64,000 nt of DNA from Streptomyces sp. WM6386 (GTDB lineage: Bacteria > Actinomycetota > Actinomycetes > Streptomycetales > Streptomycetaceae): contig NZ_JXTE01000030.1 in assembly GCF_000972385.1 (NCBI RefSeq), positions 23,783 to 87,782 on the forward strand, given 5' to 3'. This document shows positions 9,169 to 21,689 of the stretch, one piece after another. Position 1 is the first letter of the stretch, and each line of letters starts with the position of its first letter. The position numbers and the translations under genes are program-made. The notes beneath the pieces are model-generated. The model made no database searches and was not told the origin of the DNA. It saw only the letters and a list, made by a program, of their open reading frames with translations.

Positions 9169-11136
9169 ATGCCTGCCGAAGTCGCTGCGGCCGCCGAGTC
9201 TGTGTTTCCGCAGCTCGAAGCTCTGCTCCCGCATGTGCAGAAGCCGATCCAGTACGTCGGCGGAGAACTCAACTCCACGGTCAAGCCGTGGGAGTCCACT
9301 GACGTCCGCTGGGCGCTCATGTACCCGGATGCCTACGAGGTGGGCCTGCCCAACCAGGGCGTCATGATCCTCTACGAGGTCCTCAACGAGCAGGAGGGCG
9401 TCCTCGCCGAGCGCACGTACAGCGTGTGGCCGGACCTGGAGGCGCTGATGCGGGAGCACGCCGTCCCGCAGTTCACGGTGGACAGCCACCGGCCGGTGAA
9501 GGCTTTCGACGTGTTCGGTCTGTCCTTCTCCACGGAGCTGGGCTACACCAACATGCTGACGGCGCTGGATCTGGCGGGCATCCCGCTGGAGTCCCGCGAC
9601 CGCACGATCGACGACCCCATCGTGCTGGCCGGCGGTCACGCGGCCTTCAACCCCGAGCCGATCGCGGACTTCATCGACGCGGCGATCATCGGCGACGGCG
9701 AGCAGGCCGTGCTCGACATGACGCGGATCATCCGCGAGTGGAAGGCGGAGGGCCGGCCGGGCGGCCGCGAGGAGGTCCTCTTCCGCCTCGCGAAGACGGG
9801 CTCGGTGTACATCCCGGCGTTCTACGACGTGGAGTACCTCCCGGACGGCCGGATCGGCCGTGTCGTACCGAACAAGTCCGGTGTTCCGTGGCGGGTGTCC
9901 AAGCACACCGTCATGGACCTGGACGAGTGGCCCTACCCCAAGCAGCCGCTGGTCCCGCTCGCCGAGACGGTCCACGAGCGCATGTCCGTCGAGATCTTCC
10001 GCGGCTGCACCCGCGGCTGCCGCTTCTGCCAGGCGGGCATGATCACCCGCCCGGTGCGCGAGCGCTCGATCACGGGCATCGGCGAGATGGTGGAGAAGGG
10101 CCTCAAGGCGACGGGCTTCGAGGAGGTCGGCCTGCTGTCCCTGTCGTCGGCGGACCACTCGGAGATCGGTGACATCGCCAAGGGCCTGGCGGACCGGTAC
10201 GAGGAGGACAAGGTCGGTCTGTCCCTGCCCTCCACCCGCGTCGACGCGTTCAACGTGGACCTGGCCAACGAGCTGACGCGCAACGGCCGCCGCTCGGGGC
10301 TGACCTTCGCTCCCGAAGGCGGCTCGGAGCGTATGCGCAAGGTCATCAACAAGATGGTGTCCGAGGAGGACCTCATCCGGACGGTGGCGACGGCGTACGG
10401 CAACGGCTGGCGCCAGGTGAAGCTGTACTTCATGTGCGGTCTGCCGACGGAGACCGACGACGACGTCATGCAGATCGCCGACATGGCGATGAACGTCATC
10501 CAGAAGGGCCGCGAGGTCTCCGGCGCCAACGACATCCGCTGCACGGTCTCGATCGGCGGCTTCGTCCCCAAGCCCCACACACCGTTCCAGTGGGCGCCCC
10601 AGCTCTCCGCCGAGGACACCGACGCCCGCCTGGAGAAGCTCCGCGACAAGATCCGCGGCGACAAGAAGTACGGCCGCTCCATCGGCTTCCGCTACCACGA
10701 CGGCAAGCCCGGCATCGTGGAAGGCCTCCTCTCCCGCGGTGACCGCCGTATCGGCGCCGTCATCCGCGCGGTCTACGAGGACGGCGGCCGCTTCGACGGC
10801 TGGCGCGAGCACTTCTCGTACGACCGGTGGATGCGGTGCGCCGACAAGGCGCTGGCCGACTTCGGCGTCGACGTCGACTGGTACACGACGCGTGAGCGCT
10901 CGTACGAGGAGGTCCTGCCCTGGGACCACCTGGACTCCGGCCTCGACAAGGACTGGCTCTGGGAGGACTGGCAGGACGCGCTCGACGAGACGGAGGTCGA
11001 GGACTGCCGGTGGACGCCGTGCTTTGACTGCGGGGTGTGCCCGCAAATGGACACTTCCATTCAAATCGGACCCACCGGCAAGAAGCTGCTGCCGCTGACG
11101 GTGAAGAACGCGGCCCCGGCCGGGCACGCTCACTGA
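9169..11136 (+). CDS. TIGR03960-type B12-binding/radical SAM protein
   Basis: This encodes 655 aa. An N-terminal Rossmann-like region (about residues 20-250, with AGGHAAFNPEPIADFID) resembles the B12-binding half of the family. The radical SAM cluster motif CxxxCxxC lies at Cys280, Cys284 and Cys287 (CTRGCRFC). A C-terminal cysteine group (CRWTPCFDCGVCPQMD) could hold a second metal site. Its usual partner is the DUF2344 (TIGR03936) protein, encoded here at 16086 rather than next door. The substrate of this pair is not established to my knowledge. GAAGG at 9153-9157 precedes ATG 9169. Confidence 0.9.
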   Translation: MPAEVAAAAESVFPQLEALLPHVQKPIQYVGGELNSTVKPWESTDVRWALMYPDAYEVGLPNQGVMILYEVLNEQEGVLAERTYSVWPDLEALMREHAVPQFTVDSHRPVKAFDVFGLSFSTELGYTNMLTALDLAGIPLESRDRTIDDPIVLAGGHAAFNPEPIADFIDAAIIGDGEQAVLDMTRIIREWKAEGRPGGREEVLFRLAKTGSVYIPAFYDVEYLPDGRIGRVVPNKSGVPWRVSKHTVMDLDEWPYPKQPLVPLAETVHERMSVEIFRGCTRGCRFCQAGMITRPVRERSITGIGEMVEKGLKATGFEEVGLLSLSSADHSEIGDIAKGLADRYEEDKVGLSLPSTRVDAFNVDLANELTRNGRRSGLTFAPEGGSERMRKVINKMVSEEDLIRTVATAYGNGWRQVKLYFMCGLPTETDDDVMQIADMAMNVIQKGREVSGANDIRCTVSIGGFVPKPHTPFQWAPQLSAEDTDARLEKLRDKIRGDKKYGRSIGFRYHDGKPGIVEGLLSRGDRRIGAVIRAVYEDGGRFDGWREHFSYDRWMRCADKALADFGVDVDWYTTRERSYEEVLPWDHLDSGLDKDWLWEDWQDALDETEVEDCRWTPCFDCGVCPQMDTSIQIGPTGKKLLPLTVKNAAPAGHAH

Positions 11137-11148
11137 GGCGCGGGATGT

Positions 11149-11179
11149 GGGGGGCCCTTTCCCGGCGGGAAGGGCCCCC
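11149..11179. terminator. Bidirectional terminator between convergent genes
   Basis: GGGGGCCCTT (11150-11159) pairs with AAGGGCCCCC (11170-11179), with an inner TCCC/GGGA pairing, followed by CGTTT. It sits between the convergent radical SAM and GT2 genes and can serve both. Confidence 0.8.
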
Positions 11180-11182
11180 GTT

Positions 11183-12298
11183 TCATACCGGCTCGGGGCG
11201 GGGTGCGCGCACGGCCAGACGGTCGCGGGCGAAGTCGCGGTTGGCGGTGACGCGTTCGCGATGGGCTTCGGGCAGTTTGCCGCCGTCCAGGAGTTGCTCG
11301 CAGGACTCCAGTGACTCGCGGTACGCGCCCATCCAGTAGGCCGACACCGCCAGCTCGTCCAGGGCCTGCCAGTCGTACCAGCCCTGTTCGACGAAGAGGA
11401 TGTCGGCGGGCTGCGGGATCTCCGTGGCGCGTCGCGCGAACAGGTAGGCGAGCGGCCAGCGATTCCCCTGGACACGGCACATGTGGGCGAGCTCGCCGAG
11501 CGGTTCGGCCCGGGTGGGCCGGTACTCGTGGGCCTCCAGGAAGCGGGCCATGACCTCGGGTGTCCGGCGCTTCAGCGTCTGGGCGAGGCGGGCGGCGTAG
11601 AGGCGGGCGCAGAACGCCTCCTCGGCGAAGCCGTCCATGGCCGCGCGCCGGTCGTAGGCGGCGAGCGCCTTCGCCGGTTCGTCGGCGTCGCGCCAGCTCT
11701 GGGCGAGGTAGAAGGCGTACCGGGCGTTGTCCGGTTCCTTGGCGAGACCGTCCTTCAGGATCGCGGCGTCCCGCAGGTACTTCTTGCGCTCGCTGTCCTG
11801 CGACCGCCCGCCGCCACCCATGATGACCATGCGCACGCCCTCCAGGGGCGCCCGGTCGAACCGGCCGTCGCACTCCAGGTACTCGTGCAGTACGCCGACG
11901 TACCGCCAGGGGAGCCGGGTCGACACCATCGTCGGGCGCCAGTGGACGACCGGGCCGTGGTGCACCGCGAAGTCGTAGCAGTCATGGGTCAGTTCCGGCA
12001 TGGTGAAGCCGGGGTCGGTCTCCATCACGTCGTCGGCGTCGATGAACAGGAGATAGCGCGCGCTCTCCCGCGCCCGTTCGATCGCCTCCGTGCGGCTCAG
12101 GTCGAAGCCTTTCCACGGGCTCTCGTACAGCTTTCCGGGCAGGCCGGCGAGTGTCTCGCGGATGATGTCCTGGGTTCCGTCGGTCGAGCCCGTGTCAAGG
12201 ATCACCCACGTGTCGACGAGGGGGAGCACGGATTCGAGGCAGCGCCGGATCACATGCGCCTCGTTCTTGACGATCATATTAAGACAGACCGTTTTCAT
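11183..12298 (-). CDS. GT2 glycosyltransferase with TPR-like C-terminus
   Basis: This encodes 371 aa. The GT-A domain (about 1-200) begins with LNMIVKNEAHVIRRCLESV, has LDTGSTDGTQ for nucleotide-sugar binding and FIDADD as the DxD metal site. The second half (about 200-360) is helical with tetratricopeptide-like repeats. Such proteins transfer a sugar in the cytoplasm to lipid, glycan or protein acceptors. The gene converges on the radical SAM gene and diverges from the GT39 gene. The acceptor is unknown. ATG 12298 has only a weak purine-rich leader, GGAGAAAAGAAAAAG. Confidence 0.87.
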   Translation of the reverse strand: MKTVCLNMIVKNEAHVIRRCLESVLPLVDTWVILDTGSTDGTQDIIRETLAGLPGKLYESPWKGFDLSRTEAIERARESARYLLFIDADDVMETDPGFTMPELTHDCYDFAVHHGPVVHWRPTMVSTRLPWRYVGVLHEYLECDGRFDRAPLEGVRMVIMGGGGRSQDSERKKYLRDAAILKDGLAKEPDNARYAFYLAQSWRDADEPAKALAAYDRRAAMDGFAEEAFCARLYAARLAQTLKRRTPEVMARFLEAHEYRPTRAEPLGELAHMCRVQGNRWPLAYLFARRATEIPQPADILFVEQGWYDWQALDELAVSAYWMGAYRESLESCEQLLDGGKLPEAHRERVTANRDFARDRLAVRAPRPEPV

Positions 12299-12429
12299 GG
12301 CTTTTTCTTTTCTCCGGCGGAAAGGGGCGGCTGGTGAATTTATCGAGCCTTGGCGGTCCGTACAAGCGGGCGCCGGTGGGTCGGGATGTATAAGTGGGGA
12401 GTTCCAGTCGCCGGACCGGAGATATTCCT

Positions 12430-13926
12430 ATGGTAATCACCGCTCAGCTCCCCACGGCTCGCGAAGAACCCCGCCCCGCCGACCCGGCCCCGTCCGCGCG
12501 GCGCGGGCCGATGCTGTGGCTGTGGCCGTTCGCCGTCGCCCTCGCCGTGGGGGGTTACGGGATGACCGACTCCCTGCTGGGGCGCGACGAACTGGTCACC
12601 TGGGACATGGTGGGCCGGGACACCGGCCGGGTCCTGGCCACGCTGGGAAACGTCGACGCCGTACACGGCACGTATTACCTGTTCATGCACGGATGGGTGG
12701 AGCTGTTCGGGGATTCCGTTGTTTCCCTGCGGCTGCCGTCGGTATTGGCTGTGGCGGGTGCGGCGGCCGTCATTGCTCTGATCGGGGAACGGCTCTTCGG
12801 ATATCGCGCCGGAATTCTGGCCGGGTTTCTCTTCGCGATCTCACCGGCGGTGAGCCGCTATGGCCAGGAAGCCCGCAGCTACGCTCTGGTGATGCTCGCG
12901 GTCGCCCTCGCCACGCTCCTGCTGCTGCGGGCCCTGGACCGTCCGCGCAGCTTCTGGCGATGGGCCGGCTACGCGCTCACGCTGGTCCTGACCGGACTGC
13001 TCCACTTGATCGCGCTGTCCGTCGTACTCGCCCACGCCTGTCTGCTCGTGGCTCACGCGCGGCAGGACCGCTCGTTGTGGTGGAAGGCCGCTCTGGCACT
13101 GTCGGCGGTGGCCGGGTGCGTCGCCCCGCTCGCCGTGCTCGGCAGGTCCCAGGCCCAGCGTCAGCTGTACTGGGTGCCGGCGCCCGACGGCTGGGCTCTT
13201 CTCTCCCTGGCCCAGGGCCTGTTCGCCTCCGCAGTGGGTGGTGGAGCCCTGATCGCCCTGGCTGTGCTGGCCCGCTCGCGGCACAGGGCTCCGCTGGTGC
13301 TGTGCGGGGCCTGGGCCCTGTTGCCTCCCCTCCTCGTCTGGGCCGCCTCCCACGGCGAGGTCTCCTACTTCCGCAGCGTCTACGTCCTTTTCACCCTTCC
13401 GGCCTGGGCCCTCCTGGCCGGTGCGGGGGTCGCCGCGGCCTCGCGTTGCTGGAAGGCGGCCGCTGCCCTGGTCGCGACGCTGGCCGTGCTCACGCTGCCC
13501 GACCAGAGGCAGATGCGGCAGCCGTTCGAGCACGACGCCCCGGTGCCCCTCGACTACGCGGCGGCGGCCGATGTGATCGAGCGGTTCCACCGTCCCGGGG
13601 ACGCCGTCGTCTACGACCGTGCCGACACCTGGAAACTGGACGGCGGAGTGCAGTACTACCTGCCTCGCGATCTGAAGCTGCGCGATGTCTTCCTGGCGAG
13701 GACGCCGGCCGGGATCGACGACCTGTACGCGGTCCAGTGCTCCGTGCCGGACCTGTGCATCGAGGACGAGCCGCGCATCTGGCTGCTGACGCAGGGGACG
13801 GACTTTCCCTTCAGCGCCATCGACCCCGCGCAGGCGAGCGCCTTGCAGCGGCGGTACACGGTGTCCGAGAGCAGGCCGGTGACGGGGATGACGGTGAGTC
13901 TGCTGGAGCGCACGGGCCGACGGTAG
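12430..13926 (+). CDS. GT39-type polyprenyl-phosphate sugar transferase
   Basis: This encodes 498 aa with about ten membrane helices. Family signs are RDELVTWDM in the first extracytoplasmic loop (the acidic pair expected of ArnT/PMT enzymes) and SRYGQEARSYAL in the next. These enzymes move a sugar from a polyprenyl-phosphate carrier to an acceptor outside the membrane. ATG 12430 is set by GGAG at 12418-12421 and the onset of homology-like sequence. Parts of the gene use more A/T-ending codons than its neighbours (for example near 12720-12840), which suggests a later acquisition. The acceptor is unknown; the adjacent GT2 enzyme and secreted collagen-like protein are candidates for the same pathway. 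Confidence 0.85.
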   Translation: MVITAQLPTAREEPRPADPAPSARRGPMLWLWPFAVALAVGGYGMTDSLLGRDELVTWDMVGRDTGRVLATLGNVDAVHGTYYLFMHGWVELFGDSVVSLRLPSVLAVAGAAAVIALIGERLFGYRAGILAGFLFAISPAVSRYGQEARSYALVMLAVALATLLLLRALDRPRSFWRWAGYALTLVLTGLLHLIALSVVLAHACLLVAHARQDRSLWWKAALALSAVAGCVAPLAVLGRSQAQRQLYWVPAPDGWALLSLAQGLFASAVGGGALIALAVLARSRHRAPLVLCGAWALLPPLLVWAASHGEVSYFRSVYVLFTLPAWALLAGAGVAAASRCWKAAAALVATLAVLTLPDQRQMRQPFEHDAPVPLDYAAAADVIERFHRPGDAVVYDRADTWKLDGGVQYYLPRDLKLRDVFLARTPAGIDDLYAVQCSVPDLCIEDEPRIWLLTQGTDFPFSAIDPAQASALQRRYTVSESRPVTGMTVSLLERTGRR

Positions 13927-13932
13927 ACGCGG

Positions 13933-13976
13933 CAAGGGGTGTCCGGCAGTCGTGACGACCTGCGGGACACCCCTTG
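13933..13976. terminator. Bidirectional terminator
   Basis: CAAGGGGTGTCC (13933-13944) pairs perfectly with GGACACCCCTTG (13965-13976), with further inner pairing (GCAG/CTGC). It lies between the ends of the convergent GT39 and collagen-like genes. Confidence 0.85.
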
Positions 13977-14000
13977 TGCCGGGCTCCGGGGAGTCGGGGC

Positions 14001-16931
<2,931 letters not shown>

Positions 16932-17190
16932 GGAAGGTCCCGCGAAGGACGGACGTCGTAGCGCCGCCCTCGTACTCGGGAGCCACCTGGGTCGGGCAGC
17001 ACACCGACCAGAAGACTTTCGCCAGGCCGTACCCAACAGGGTGTACGGAACCGGCGAGACAGGACACAGAGAGCTCCCGTGCGGCGCCCGCGCCCCGGAC
17101 GGCGGCACCGCGCATCGCGCGAGCCGCGGACGTCACCGGCATCGCCGGACCAGGTGCGGCGCCCGGGAGCCTGACGGGAGAAACGCCCGC

Positions 17191-20100
17191 ATGCTCGAGC
17201 CGACCGAACCCACCGAGGGTTCCGAACTCAACACCCCCAGCGACACCCTGCCGCCGCGTCGTCGGCGCAGGGCCGCATCCCGACCGGCGGGCCCCCCGGT
17301 CGGCGCCGCGGCCGAGACGCCGGACGAGGTGACGCCGGCCATACCGGCCACCGAGGACGCGCCCGCCGAGGAGACCGAAGAGCCGACGGTGGCCGAAGAG
17401 GCCTCTGCGGAGACCGAGGCACCCGCCGAGGAGGCCGCGCCCGCCGGGCGTACGCGTCGTCGGGCCACCCGCCGGGCGTCCGCGCCCGCCGGTGCTCCGG
17501 CCGCGGTCGAGGCTGCCGAGACCGTCGTGCCCGCCGCGGCCGAGGTGAAGGCCGAGGAGGCCGCTGCGGAGACCGTGGTGGCCGAGGCGCCTGCCGAGGA
17601 GGCCGCGCCTGCCGGGCGTACGCGTCGTCGGGCCACCCGCCGGGCGTCCGCGCCCGCCGGTGCTCCGGCCGCCGCCGAGACCGCCGCACCCGCTGATGAA
17701 GCCGAAGAGGCCGTAGCGGCCGAAGCGCCCGCCGAGGAGGCAGCGCCCGCCGCGCGCACCCGCCGTCGGGCCACCCGCCGCACGGCCGCGCCCGTCGAGC
17801 CCGCCGCCCAGGACACCGAGGCTCCGGCGAAGGCCGAGCCGGAGCCGATCGTCACCGACGAGGCTGCCGCCGAGGAAGAGGCCCCGCGCCGGGCCCGCCG
17901 TCGCGCCACGCGTCGCGTGTCCGCGCCCACCGCGGCGCCCGAGAGCGTGGAGGCGCCCGTGAGCGCTGTCGAGGAGAACGAGCCGGTCGAGGCCGTCGTG
18001 GAGCCGAAGGCTGCCGAAGAGGCGCCGGCGAGCGAGGCCCCCGCCGCTGAAGCCCCCGCCGACGAGGCCGGCCCGCGTCGTGCGCGCCGCCGTTCCGTGC
18101 GTCGTGCCGCCACCGGGTTCTCCGAGCCCGCCGCGCGGTCCGGCGCCGACGAGAGCGCCGAGGACGAGGGTTCGCGTCGGCCGGCGCGGCCCGCCGTGGC
18201 CGTGTTCCAGGCGCCGGTCTTCGCCGAGCCGCAGTTCCAGACGCCTCAGCGGGCCGCTGCCGAGGCAGCCGCCGTCGAGGTGGAGGTCGAGGAGCCCGAG
18301 GCGGAGTTCCAGGAGGAGCAGACGCCGCGTCGCCGTCGCCGTCGTCGCGGTGAGCCCGCCGAGGCCGAGGCCGCCCCGGTCGTCGAGGCCGTCGCCGAGG
18401 AGGAGACGGACGAGGCCGAGGAGAGCGCCGACGTCGAGGACGGAGCCGAGGCGGAGGACGCCGAGGAGGGCGGTTCGCGCCGTCGCCGCCGTCGTGGTGG
18501 CCGTCGCCGTCGTCGCGGTGAGTCCGCCGACGCGGACGGCGAGGAGGGCGACGAGCTTGCCGCCGAGGCGGATCAGGATGCCGAGGACACCGCCGAGCAG
18601 GTCGAGGACGACGCGGAGGAGGACTCCGACGAAGGCGGTTCCTCGTCCTCCAGCAGCCGTCGCCGCCGTCGCCGCCGCCGCCGTACCGGTGACAGCTCCA
18701 CCGACATCGAGCCCGGTGACGGCGACCCCGAGCGCACGGTCGTCAAGGTCCGCGAGCCCCGCCCGAAGGCCGAGCCGTCCGACGAGGTGCAGTCCATCAA
18801 GGGCTCGACCCGTCTGGAGGCCAAGAAGCAGCGCCGCCGTGAGGGCCGTGAGCAGGGCCGCCGACGCGTCCCGATCATCACCGAGGCCGAGTTCCTGGCC
18901 CGCCGTGAGGCCGTCGAGCGGGTGATGGTCGTCCGCCAGAGCGGCGAGCGCACCCAGATCGGTGTCCTCGAGGACAACGTGCTCGTCGAGCACTACGTCA
19001 ACAAGGAGCAGTCGACCTCGTACGTCGGCAACGTCTACCTGGGCAAGGTCCAGAACGTGCTGCCGTCGATGGAGGCCGCCTTCATCGACATCGGCAAGGG
19101 CCGCAACGCGGTGCTCTACGCCGGTGAGGTCAACTTCGAGGCGCTGGGCATGGCCAACGGGCCGCGGCGCATCGAGAGCGCGCTGAAGTCCGGTCAGTCG
19201 GTGCTCGTCCAGGTGACGAAGGACCCGATCGGGCACAAGGGCGCGCGGCTGACCAGCCAGGTCTCCCTGCCCGGGCGCTACCTCGTGTACGTGCCCGAGG
19301 GTTCGATGACCGGCATCAGCCGCAAGCTGCCCGACACCGAGCGGGCGCGGCTGAAGACCATCCTCAAGAAGATCGTTCCCGAGGACGCGGGCGTCATCGT
19401 GCGCACCGCCGCCGAGGGCGCGAGCGAGGACGAGCTGCGCCGCGATGTCGAGCGACTGCAGGCGCAGTGGGAGGACATCGAGAAGAAGGCCAAGAACGGC
19501 AACGCGCCGACGCTGCTGTACGGCGAGCCGGACATGACCGTCCGGGTCGTCCGCGACATCTTCAACGAGGACTTCACCAAGGTCGTCGTCAGCGGTGACG
19601 AGGCGTGGGAGACCATCCACGGATACGTCGCGCACGTCGCGCCCGACCTGGCCGAGCGGCTGTCGAAGTGGACCTCCGAGGTCGACGTCTTCGCCACCTA
19701 CCGGATCGACGAGCAGCTCGCCAAGGCGCTGGACCGCAAGGTTTGGCTGCCCAGCGGCGGTTCGCTGGTGATCGACCGTACCGAGGCGATGGTCGTCGTC
19801 GACGTCAACACCGGCAAGTTCACCGGCCAGGGCGGCAACCTCGAGGAGACGGTCACCAGGAACAACCTGGAGGCGGCCGAGGAGATCGTGCGCCAGCTGC
19901 GGCTGCGCGACCTCGGCGGCATCATCGTCATCGACTTCATCGACATGGTCCTGGAGCAGAACCGGGACCTGGTGCTGCGGCGCCTGCTGGAGTGCCTGGG
20001 CCGGGACCGGACCAAGCACCAGGTCGCCGAGGTCACCTCGCTGGGCCTGGTCCAGATGACCCGTAAGCGGGTCGGCCAGGGCCTGCTGGAGTCGTTCTCG

Positions 20101-21114
20101 GAGACCTGCGTCCACTGCAACGGCCGCGGTGTCATCGTCCACATGGAGCAGCCGACCTCCGTCGGAGGCGGCGGCAAGCGCAAGAAGCGCGGGCGTGGCG
20201 GCATCGAGCACGTGCACGAGGCCGCGGTGGCGGCGGAGTCCGCCGAGAGCGCCGAGGCCGACGAGCTGGACGTGGAGACCGAGGCGGAGGTGGCCGCCGA
20301 GGTCGCCGAGCCGGTCGCGCTGGCCGAGCCCGTCTTCGAGCCCGACGAGGAGCTGTACAGCAGCGTCGCCGAGGCGGAGGCCGCGGTGGGCCGGGGCCGT
20401 TCGCGGCGTCGGGCGAGCCGGCGGTCGTCGGCTCCGGCCGGTGCGCCGAAGCGGGAGCGGGGCGAGCGGGCCGAGGTTCCGACGGCTCAGGACGTGACGG
20501 CCGAGGAAGAGGTCGAGCGTCCGGTGCAGGTCGAGCCTGCCGCGCAGGTGCAGGTCGAGCCGGCCGCCGTCGAGGACCCGGTCGTCGAGGACGCCGCGCC
20601 CAGGGGACGTACGCGTCGTCGTGCGACCCGCAAGGTGTCCGCGCCGGCCGGATCGCCCGCGGGTGCCGAGGCGGCCGTCGTGACGGTCACCGAGGCCGTG
20701 GCAGCGCCCGCGCCGGTCGCCGAGGAGGCTCCGGTCAAGGCCGAGCAGTCCGAGGCGCCCGCCGAGAGCGCCGCCCCGGCCCGTCCGCGGCGCCGTGCCG
20801 TGCGCAAGGCCACCGCGCCGACCGCGTCCGAGGAGACGGCCGTCGTGGTCGTCCCGGCGGCGGAGACCGCCACGGAGGCCACGGCCTCCGAGGAGTCCGC
20901 CGAGGAGACGGCTCCGGCCAAGAAGACGGCCGCCCGCAAGACGGCCAAGAAGGCGACGGCGAAGAAGGCCGCCACCAAGAAGACCGCGGCCAAGAAGACG
21001 GTCGCGAAGAAGGCGACGACCAAGAAGGCCGCTGCCAAGAAGACGACGGCGAAGAAGACCGCGGCGGCCGAGCAGACGGTCTCCAAGGTCTCGGCTTCCG
21101 CCGACGAGAGCTGA
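17191..21114 (+). CDS. rne: Ribonuclease E/G with long disordered flanks
   Basis: This encodes 1307 aa, the large actinobacterial RNase E/G layout with the catalytic core in the middle. Residues 1-540 are Ala/Glu-rich with repeated GRTRRRATRR blocks and RRRRRR clusters. The core starts near 565; the S1 RNA-binding domain is about 600-700. The catalytic metal aspartates are Asp871 (DVNTGKFTG) and Asp915 (IDFIDM), and the zinc link is CVHC (Cys973, Cys976). Residues 1000-1307 are again charged and end in about ten Lys-Lys-Ala/Thr units. The enzyme cuts AU-rich single-stranded RNA and assembles a degradosome; the flanks probably bind RNA and partners. ATG 17191 follows GGGAG at ten bases; upstream in-frame sequence from 17041 looks noncoding. 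Confidence 0.96.
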   Translation: MLEPTEPTEGSELNTPSDTLPPRRRRRAASRPAGPPVGAAAETPDEVTPAIPATEDAPAEETEEPTVAEEASAETEAPAEEAAPAGRTRRRATRRASAPAGAPAAVEAAETVVPAAAEVKAEEAAAETVVAEAPAEEAAPAGRTRRRATRRASAPAGAPAAAETAAPADEAEEAVAAEAPAEEAAPAARTRRRATRRTAAPVEPAAQDTEAPAKAEPEPIVTDEAAAEEEAPRRARRRATRRVSAPTAAPESVEAPVSAVEENEPVEAVVEPKAAEEAPASEAPAAEAPADEAGPRRARRRSVRRAATGFSEPAARSGADESAEDEGSRRPARPAVAVFQAPVFAEPQFQTPQRAAAEAAAVEVEVEEPEAEFQEEQTPRRRRRRRGEPAEAEAAPVVEAVAEEETDEAEESADVEDGAEAEDAEEGGSRRRRRRGGRRRRRGESADADGEEGDELAAEADQDAEDTAEQVEDDAEEDSDEGGSSSSSSRRRRRRRRRTGDSSTDIEPGDGDPERTVVKVREPRPKAEPSDEVQSIKGSTRLEAKKQRRREGREQGRRRVPIITEAEFLARREAVERVMVVRQSGERTQIGVLEDNVLVEHYVNKEQSTSYVGNVYLGKVQNVLPSMEAAFIDIGKGRNAVLYAGEVNFEALGMANGPRRIESALKSGQSVLVQVTKDPIGHKGARLTSQVSLPGRYLVYVPEGSMTGISRKLPDTERARLKTILKKIVPEDAGVIVRTAAEGASEDELRRDVERLQAQWEDIEKKAKNGNAPTLLYGEPDMTVRVVRDIFNEDFTKVVVSGDEAWETIHGYVAHVAPDLAERLSKWTSEVDVFATYRIDEQLAKALDRKVWLPSGGSLVIDRTEAMVVVDVNTGKFTGQGGNLEETVTRNNLEAAEEIVRQLRLRDLGGIIVIDFIDMVLEQNRDLVLRRLLECLGRDRTKHQVAEVTSLGLVQMTRKRVGQGLLESFSETCVHCNGRGVIVHMEQPTSVGGGGKRKKRGRGGIEHVHEAAVAAESAESAEADELDVETEAEVAAEVAEPVALAEPVFEPDEELYSSVAEAEAAVGRGRSRRRASRRSSAPAGAPKRERGERAEVPTAQDVTAEEEVERPVQVEPAAQVQVEPAAVEDPVVEDAAPRGRTRRRATRKVSAPAGSPAGAEAAVVTVTEAVAAPAPVAEEAPVKAEQSEAPAESAAPARPRRRAVRKATAPTASEETAVVVVPAAETATEATASEESAEETAPAKKTAARKTAKKATAKKAATKKTAAKKTVAKKATTKKAAAKKTTAKKTAAAEQTVSKVSASADES
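17423..17672 (+). repeat. Direct repeat inside the rne N-terminal region
   Basis: An 82-bp segment at 17423-17504 recurs at 17591-17672 with about two mismatches and an offset of 168 bases. It encodes GRTRRRATRRASAPAGAP. More diverged copies follow near 17750, 17890 and 20605. The near identity implies recent duplication or gene conversion within the gene. Confidence 0.85.
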
Positions 21115-21128
21115 GTTCCGGCTCACCG

Positions 21129-21168
21129 CGGGTGTGCGGCTGGTCAGGAGTGATCAGCCGCACACCCG
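21129..21168 (+). terminator. rne terminator
   Basis: A 14-bp perfect stem (21129-21142 with 21155-21168) is extended inside by four more pairs to a GGAG loop. It lies 15 bases after the rne stop and is the strongest hairpin in the 240-base rne-rplU gap, separating rne from the ribosomal protein operon. Confidence 0.88.
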
Positions 21169-21354
21169 GGGGCCCCGGCCCGGTTTGACCCGTTCGGCCG
21201 TGGCCCCGTAACCTTGACCGTCGGCGTGTCGACTGACACGTCACATCCCCGTAAACCCTTTCCTCCGGAGCACCTGGGTGTTTTGGAGAGGCTGTCCGCG
21301 TGCCGGGTGGCTGGACTGCGGGGGTGCCGTCCCGAGCGAGAGAGTGAGATCCGC

Positions 21355-21675
21355 GTGTACGCCATCGTGCGCAGCGGTGGTCGCCAGCACAAGGTTGCTG
21401 TCGGCGACATCGTTGAGGTTGACAAGATTTCCACTGCCAAGGTTGGCGACACGGTCGAGCTCTCGACCCTGCTCGTTGTCGACGGCGAGTCCGTGACCAG
21501 CGACCCGTGGGTGCTGGCCGGTATCAAGGTCCAGGCCGAGGTCGTGGACCACCACAAGGGCGTCAAGATCGACATCCTTCGCTACAAGAACAAGACCGGC
21601 TACCGCCGTCGTCAGGGCCACCGCCAGCAGTACACGGCGATCAAGGTCACTGAGATCCCCGCGGCTGCGAAGTAA
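21355..21675 (+). CDS. rplU: 50S ribosomal protein L21
   Basis: This encodes 106 aa, the usual size. The start [14 protein letters not shown] and the late basic stretch [13 protein letters not shown] are diagnostic. L21 binds 23S rRNA domain II with L20. GTG 21355 is chosen by the family N-terminus; the frame open from 21214 is leader. L27 follows after 14 bases, the universal rplU-rpmA pair. The leader 21169-21354 has no recognised ribosomal-protein binding structure that I can name. Confidence 0.97.
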   Translation: MYAIVRSGGRQHKVAVGDIVEVDKISTAKVGDTVELSTLLVVDGESVTSDPWVLAGIKVQAEVVDHHKGVKIDILRYKNKTGYRRRQGHRQQYTAIKVTEIPAAAK

Positions 21676-21689
21676 GGGACTGAGGAGAG

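Noticed and set aside
17041..17190. N-terminal extension of RNase E from 17041
   Set aside because: The added 50 residues are Arg/Gly-rich without ribosome-site support; GGGAG lies at the proper distance from ATG 17191.
21169..21354. L21-binding autoregulatory leader RNA before rplU
   Set aside because: No structure like the known Firmicutes L21 leader could be recognised. Only the rne terminator at 21129-21168 is clear.
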